Part shown: in pieces, positions 5,195 through 6,575 of the stretch
Numbering within the stretch: the stretch's first letter is position 1
Layout: every line of letters begins with the position of its first letter
DNA from: Propionibacterium sp.
GTDB lineage: Bacteria > Actinomycetota > Actinomycetes > Actinomycetales > Actinomycetaceae
Reading direction: 5' to 3'
DNA: 6,575 nt
Assembly: GCA_030460725.1 (NCBI GenBank)
Contig: JAKECL010000114.1
Coordinates: 1-6,575, forward strand
The notes under the pieces: generated by a model
The model's input: the letters and a program-made list of their open reading frames with translations, nothing else
Told to the model about the DNA's origin: nothing
Databases searched by the model: none
Made by a program: the position numbers and the translations under genes

Positions 5195-6433
5195 ATGGCA
5201 CAGGGCAAGGACCGCGTGGTCCTGGCATACTCGGGCGGACTCGACACCTCCGTCGCAATCGGATGGATCGGCGAGCAGACAGGCATGGAGGTCGTCGCCG
5301 TGGCCGTGGATGTGGGCCAGGGCGGGGAGGACCTGCAGGTCATCCGCCAGCGTGCGCTGGACTGTGGTGCAGTGGAGGCCTACGTTGCCGATGCGCGCGA
5401 CGAGTTCGCCACGGAGTACTGCATGCCGGCCCTGAAGGCGAACGCCCTCTACCAGGACTCCTACCCTCTGGTCTCGGCGATCTCCCGTCCCGTCATCTCC
5501 AAGCACCTGGTGCGTGCTGCCCGCCAGTTCGGGGCGACGACCGTCGCCCACGGATGCACCGGCAAGGGCAATGACCAGGTCCGCTTCGAGGTGTCCATCA
5601 CGTCCATGGCGCCCGACCTCAAGACGATCGCACCCGTGCGTGACCTCGCCCTGACCAGGGACGTCGCCATCGACTATGCGAACAAGCACCACCTGCCCAT
5701 CGAGACGACCAAGAACAACCCCTTCTCCATCGACCAGAACGTGTGGGGACGCGCCATCGAGACGGGCTTCCTGGAGGACATCTGGAACGCGCCGACCAAG
5801 GACGTCTACAACTACACCGACGACCCGACCTACCCGCCGCTGCCCGACGAGGTCGTCATCCACTTCGAGAAGGGGATCCCGACCTCCATCGACGGGCGCG
5901 CCGTCACCCCGCTGCAGGCGATCCAGGAGATGAACCGTCGGGCCGGCGCCCAGGGGATCGGACGCATCGACGTCGTGGAGGACCGACTGGTCGGCATCAA
6001 GTCCCGCGAGATCTACGAGGCACCCGGTGCCATCGCCCTGATCGCTGCCCACAAGGAGTTGGAGAACGTCACCGTTGAGCGCGAGCTGGCCCGCTACAAG
6101 AAGCGCGTCGACGAGCGCTGGGGTGAGCTGGTCTACGACGCCCAGTGGTTCTCACCGTTGAAGAAGGCACTGGATGCGTTCATCGAGGACACCCAGGAGT
6201 ACGTCACAGGTGACATCCGCATGACCCTGCACGGGGGTCGCGCGACGGTGACGGGTCGTCGCTCGGACTCCTCCCTCTACGACTTCAACCTGGCCACCTA
6301 CGAGACCGGGGACAGCTTCGACCAGTCCCACTCCCGTGGATTCATCGAGATCTACGGACTCTCGGCCCGTCTGGCTGCGGCCCGCGACGTCCGCTTCGGC
6401 AAGGGACTCCAGGTCGGCGAGGGCAGTCTCTGA
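5195..6433 (+). CDS. argG: Argininosuccinate synthase
   Basis: ArgG condenses citrulline and aspartate using ATP, giving argininosuccinate, AMP and pyrophosphate in the cytoplasm. The 412-residue product has the normal length of the type I enzyme. AYSGGLDTS (11-19) is the N-type ATP pyrophosphatase loop, SRPVISKHLV (97-106) and HGCTGKGNDQVRFE (119-132) form the nucleotide and citrulline/aspartate site, and SREIYEAPGA and SLYDFNLATYETGD occur later as in the family. The ATG at 5195 is fixed by AAGGAG 5 nt upstream and by the N-terminus beginning just before the ATP loop. It is the only gene here not overlapping its upstream neighbour, so it can be translated independently. argH, its usual partner, does not follow: a terminator hairpin begins about 20 bases after the stop. 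Citrulline must come from an ornithine carbamoyltransferase encoded outside the window or from uptake. Confidence 0.97.
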   Translation: MAQGKDRVVLAYSGGLDTSVAIGWIGEQTGMEVVAVAVDVGQGGEDLQVIRQRALDCGAVEAYVADARDEFATEYCMPALKANALYQDSYPLVSAISRPVISKHLVRAARQFGATTVAHGCTGKGNDQVRFEVSITSMAPDLKTIAPVRDLALTRDVAIDYANKHHLPIETTKNNPFSIDQNVWGRAIETGFLEDIWNAPTKDVYNYTDDPTYPPLPDEVVIHFEKGIPTSIDGRAVTPLQAIQEMNRRAGAQGIGRIDVVEDRLVGIKSREIYEAPGAIALIAAHKELENVTVERELARYKKRVDERWGELVYDAQWFSPLKKALDAFIEDTQEYVTGDIRMTLHGGRATVTGRRSDSSLYDFNLATYETGDSFDQSHSRGFIEIYGLSARLAAARDVRFGKGLQVGEGSL

Positions 6434-6439
6434 TCCTGT

Positions 6440-6454
6440 CCCGACAGCGTCGGG
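6440..6454 (+). other. Small hairpin just after the argG stop
   Basis: CCCGAC (6440-6445) and GTCGGG (6449-6454) form a perfect 6-bp stem with a 3-nt loop, 6 bases past the argG stop. It shares one base (6454) with the larger downstream stem, so the two may stack or compete at that base. It is probably an accessory part of the terminator or 3'-end protection. Confidence 0.45.
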
Positions 6455-6485
6455 GGGCGGGTCCGCAGATGTGCGGGCCCGCCCC
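6454..6485 (+). terminator. GC-rich hairpin terminator of the arg operon
   Basis: Bases 6454-6467 pair with 6472-6485 through 14 consecutive pairs, one of them a G-U wobble (6462-6477), around the 4-nt loop GATG. The stem is almost all G-C. Only a weak T pair (6492-6493) follows, with no U tract, as is common for actinobacterial terminators. Its position 20 bases after argG fits the operon end. By symmetry it could also serve a convergent gene from the right. Confidence 0.75.
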
Positions 6486-6575
6486 GTCGCATTCCCCCTA
6501 CGGGGCAGTCGAGTTCGGCGGGTGCGGCGGGAGCGTGTGCGGGATGTGGCCGGCTGCGGGGTGTGGGCGGCTGCG
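6486..6575. other. Downstream flank with no supported gene
   Basis: The + strand is strongly G-rich (43 G in the 75 bases 6501-6575). There is an 8-bp direct repeat, CGGCTGCG, at 6551-6558 and 6568-6575. On the minus strand one frame is open from the window edge to a TAG at 6500-6498 and would encode a Pro/His-rich 25-residue end. That could be the tail of a convergent gene, but other frames are also open and there is no recognisable motif. I see no argH start here. Confidence 0.3.

Noticed and set aside
4991..6052. Minus-strand open frame of about 353 codons opposite argR and argG
   Set aside because: Same shadow effect; it covers the start region of argG and shows no recognisable domain or binding site.
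6501..6575. G-quadruplex-forming G-rich stretch after argG
   Set aside because: GGG runs exist, but the loops between them are mostly 6 to 14 bases, longer than in convincing quadruplex motifs. The composition may simply reflect a Pro-rich minus-strand gene end.
1..6575. CRISPR array, insertion sequence, tRNA or phage-like element
   Set aside because: I saw no spaced repeat-spacer units, transposase motifs, tRNA-like cloverleaf or phage genes; the genes are uniform in base composition and form one biosynthetic operon.

Overview
The window is a compact arginine-biosynthesis operon, all on the + strand, from a high-GC Gram-positive bacterium. The high GC content, the G/C-ending codons, the gene order argC-argJ-argB-argD-argR-argG and the protein motifs all point to Actinomycetota. 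An Actinomycetaceae-like relative is a guess from the protein flavour, not something the sequence proves.

Layout. Bases 1-145 are the upstream regulatory region. It holds three copies of an 11-bp repeat at an exact 22-bp period (9-63), a 6+6 bp dyad (88-106), and an AT-richer patch with two perfect 8-bp palindromes whose centres lie 21 bp apart. That patch is the best candidate for ArgR operators, and a candidate -10 box sits between the palindromes. argC (146-1207), argJ (1204-2385), argB (2382-3281), argD (3278-4567) and argR (4564-5139) follow without gaps: every junction is a 4-bp stop/start overlap (GTGA once, ATGA three times). A 55-bp C/A-rich, nearly T-free gap leads to argG (5195-6433), which has its own strong ribosome binding site. 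A 14-bp GC-rich hairpin (6454-6485) closes the operon. The last 90 bases hold no gene that can be supported.

How the genes work together. ArgB phosphorylates N-acetylglutamate, ArgC reduces the acyl phosphate to the semialdehyde, and ArgD transaminates it to N-acetylornithine. ArgJ moves the acetyl group from N-acetylornithine to glutamate, which releases ornithine and regenerates N-acetylglutamate (the acetyl cycle). ArgG joins citrulline and aspartate. ArgR, encoded within the operon, is the arginine-sensing regulator. The ornithine carbamoyltransferase gene argF, commonly found between argD and argR in actinobacteria, is absent. argH, which commonly follows argG, is also not here. The last two conversions therefore depend on genes elsewhere or are missing.

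Most of the window is ordinary core metabolism. The items most worth a second look are a 13-bp tandem repeat at the 3' end of argR whose copy number decides whether argR stops or reads in frame into argG, the missing argF/argH, the paired palindromes at a probably leaderless argC start, and the 22-bp-period repeat upstream. I saw no evidence of a new type of biological system.
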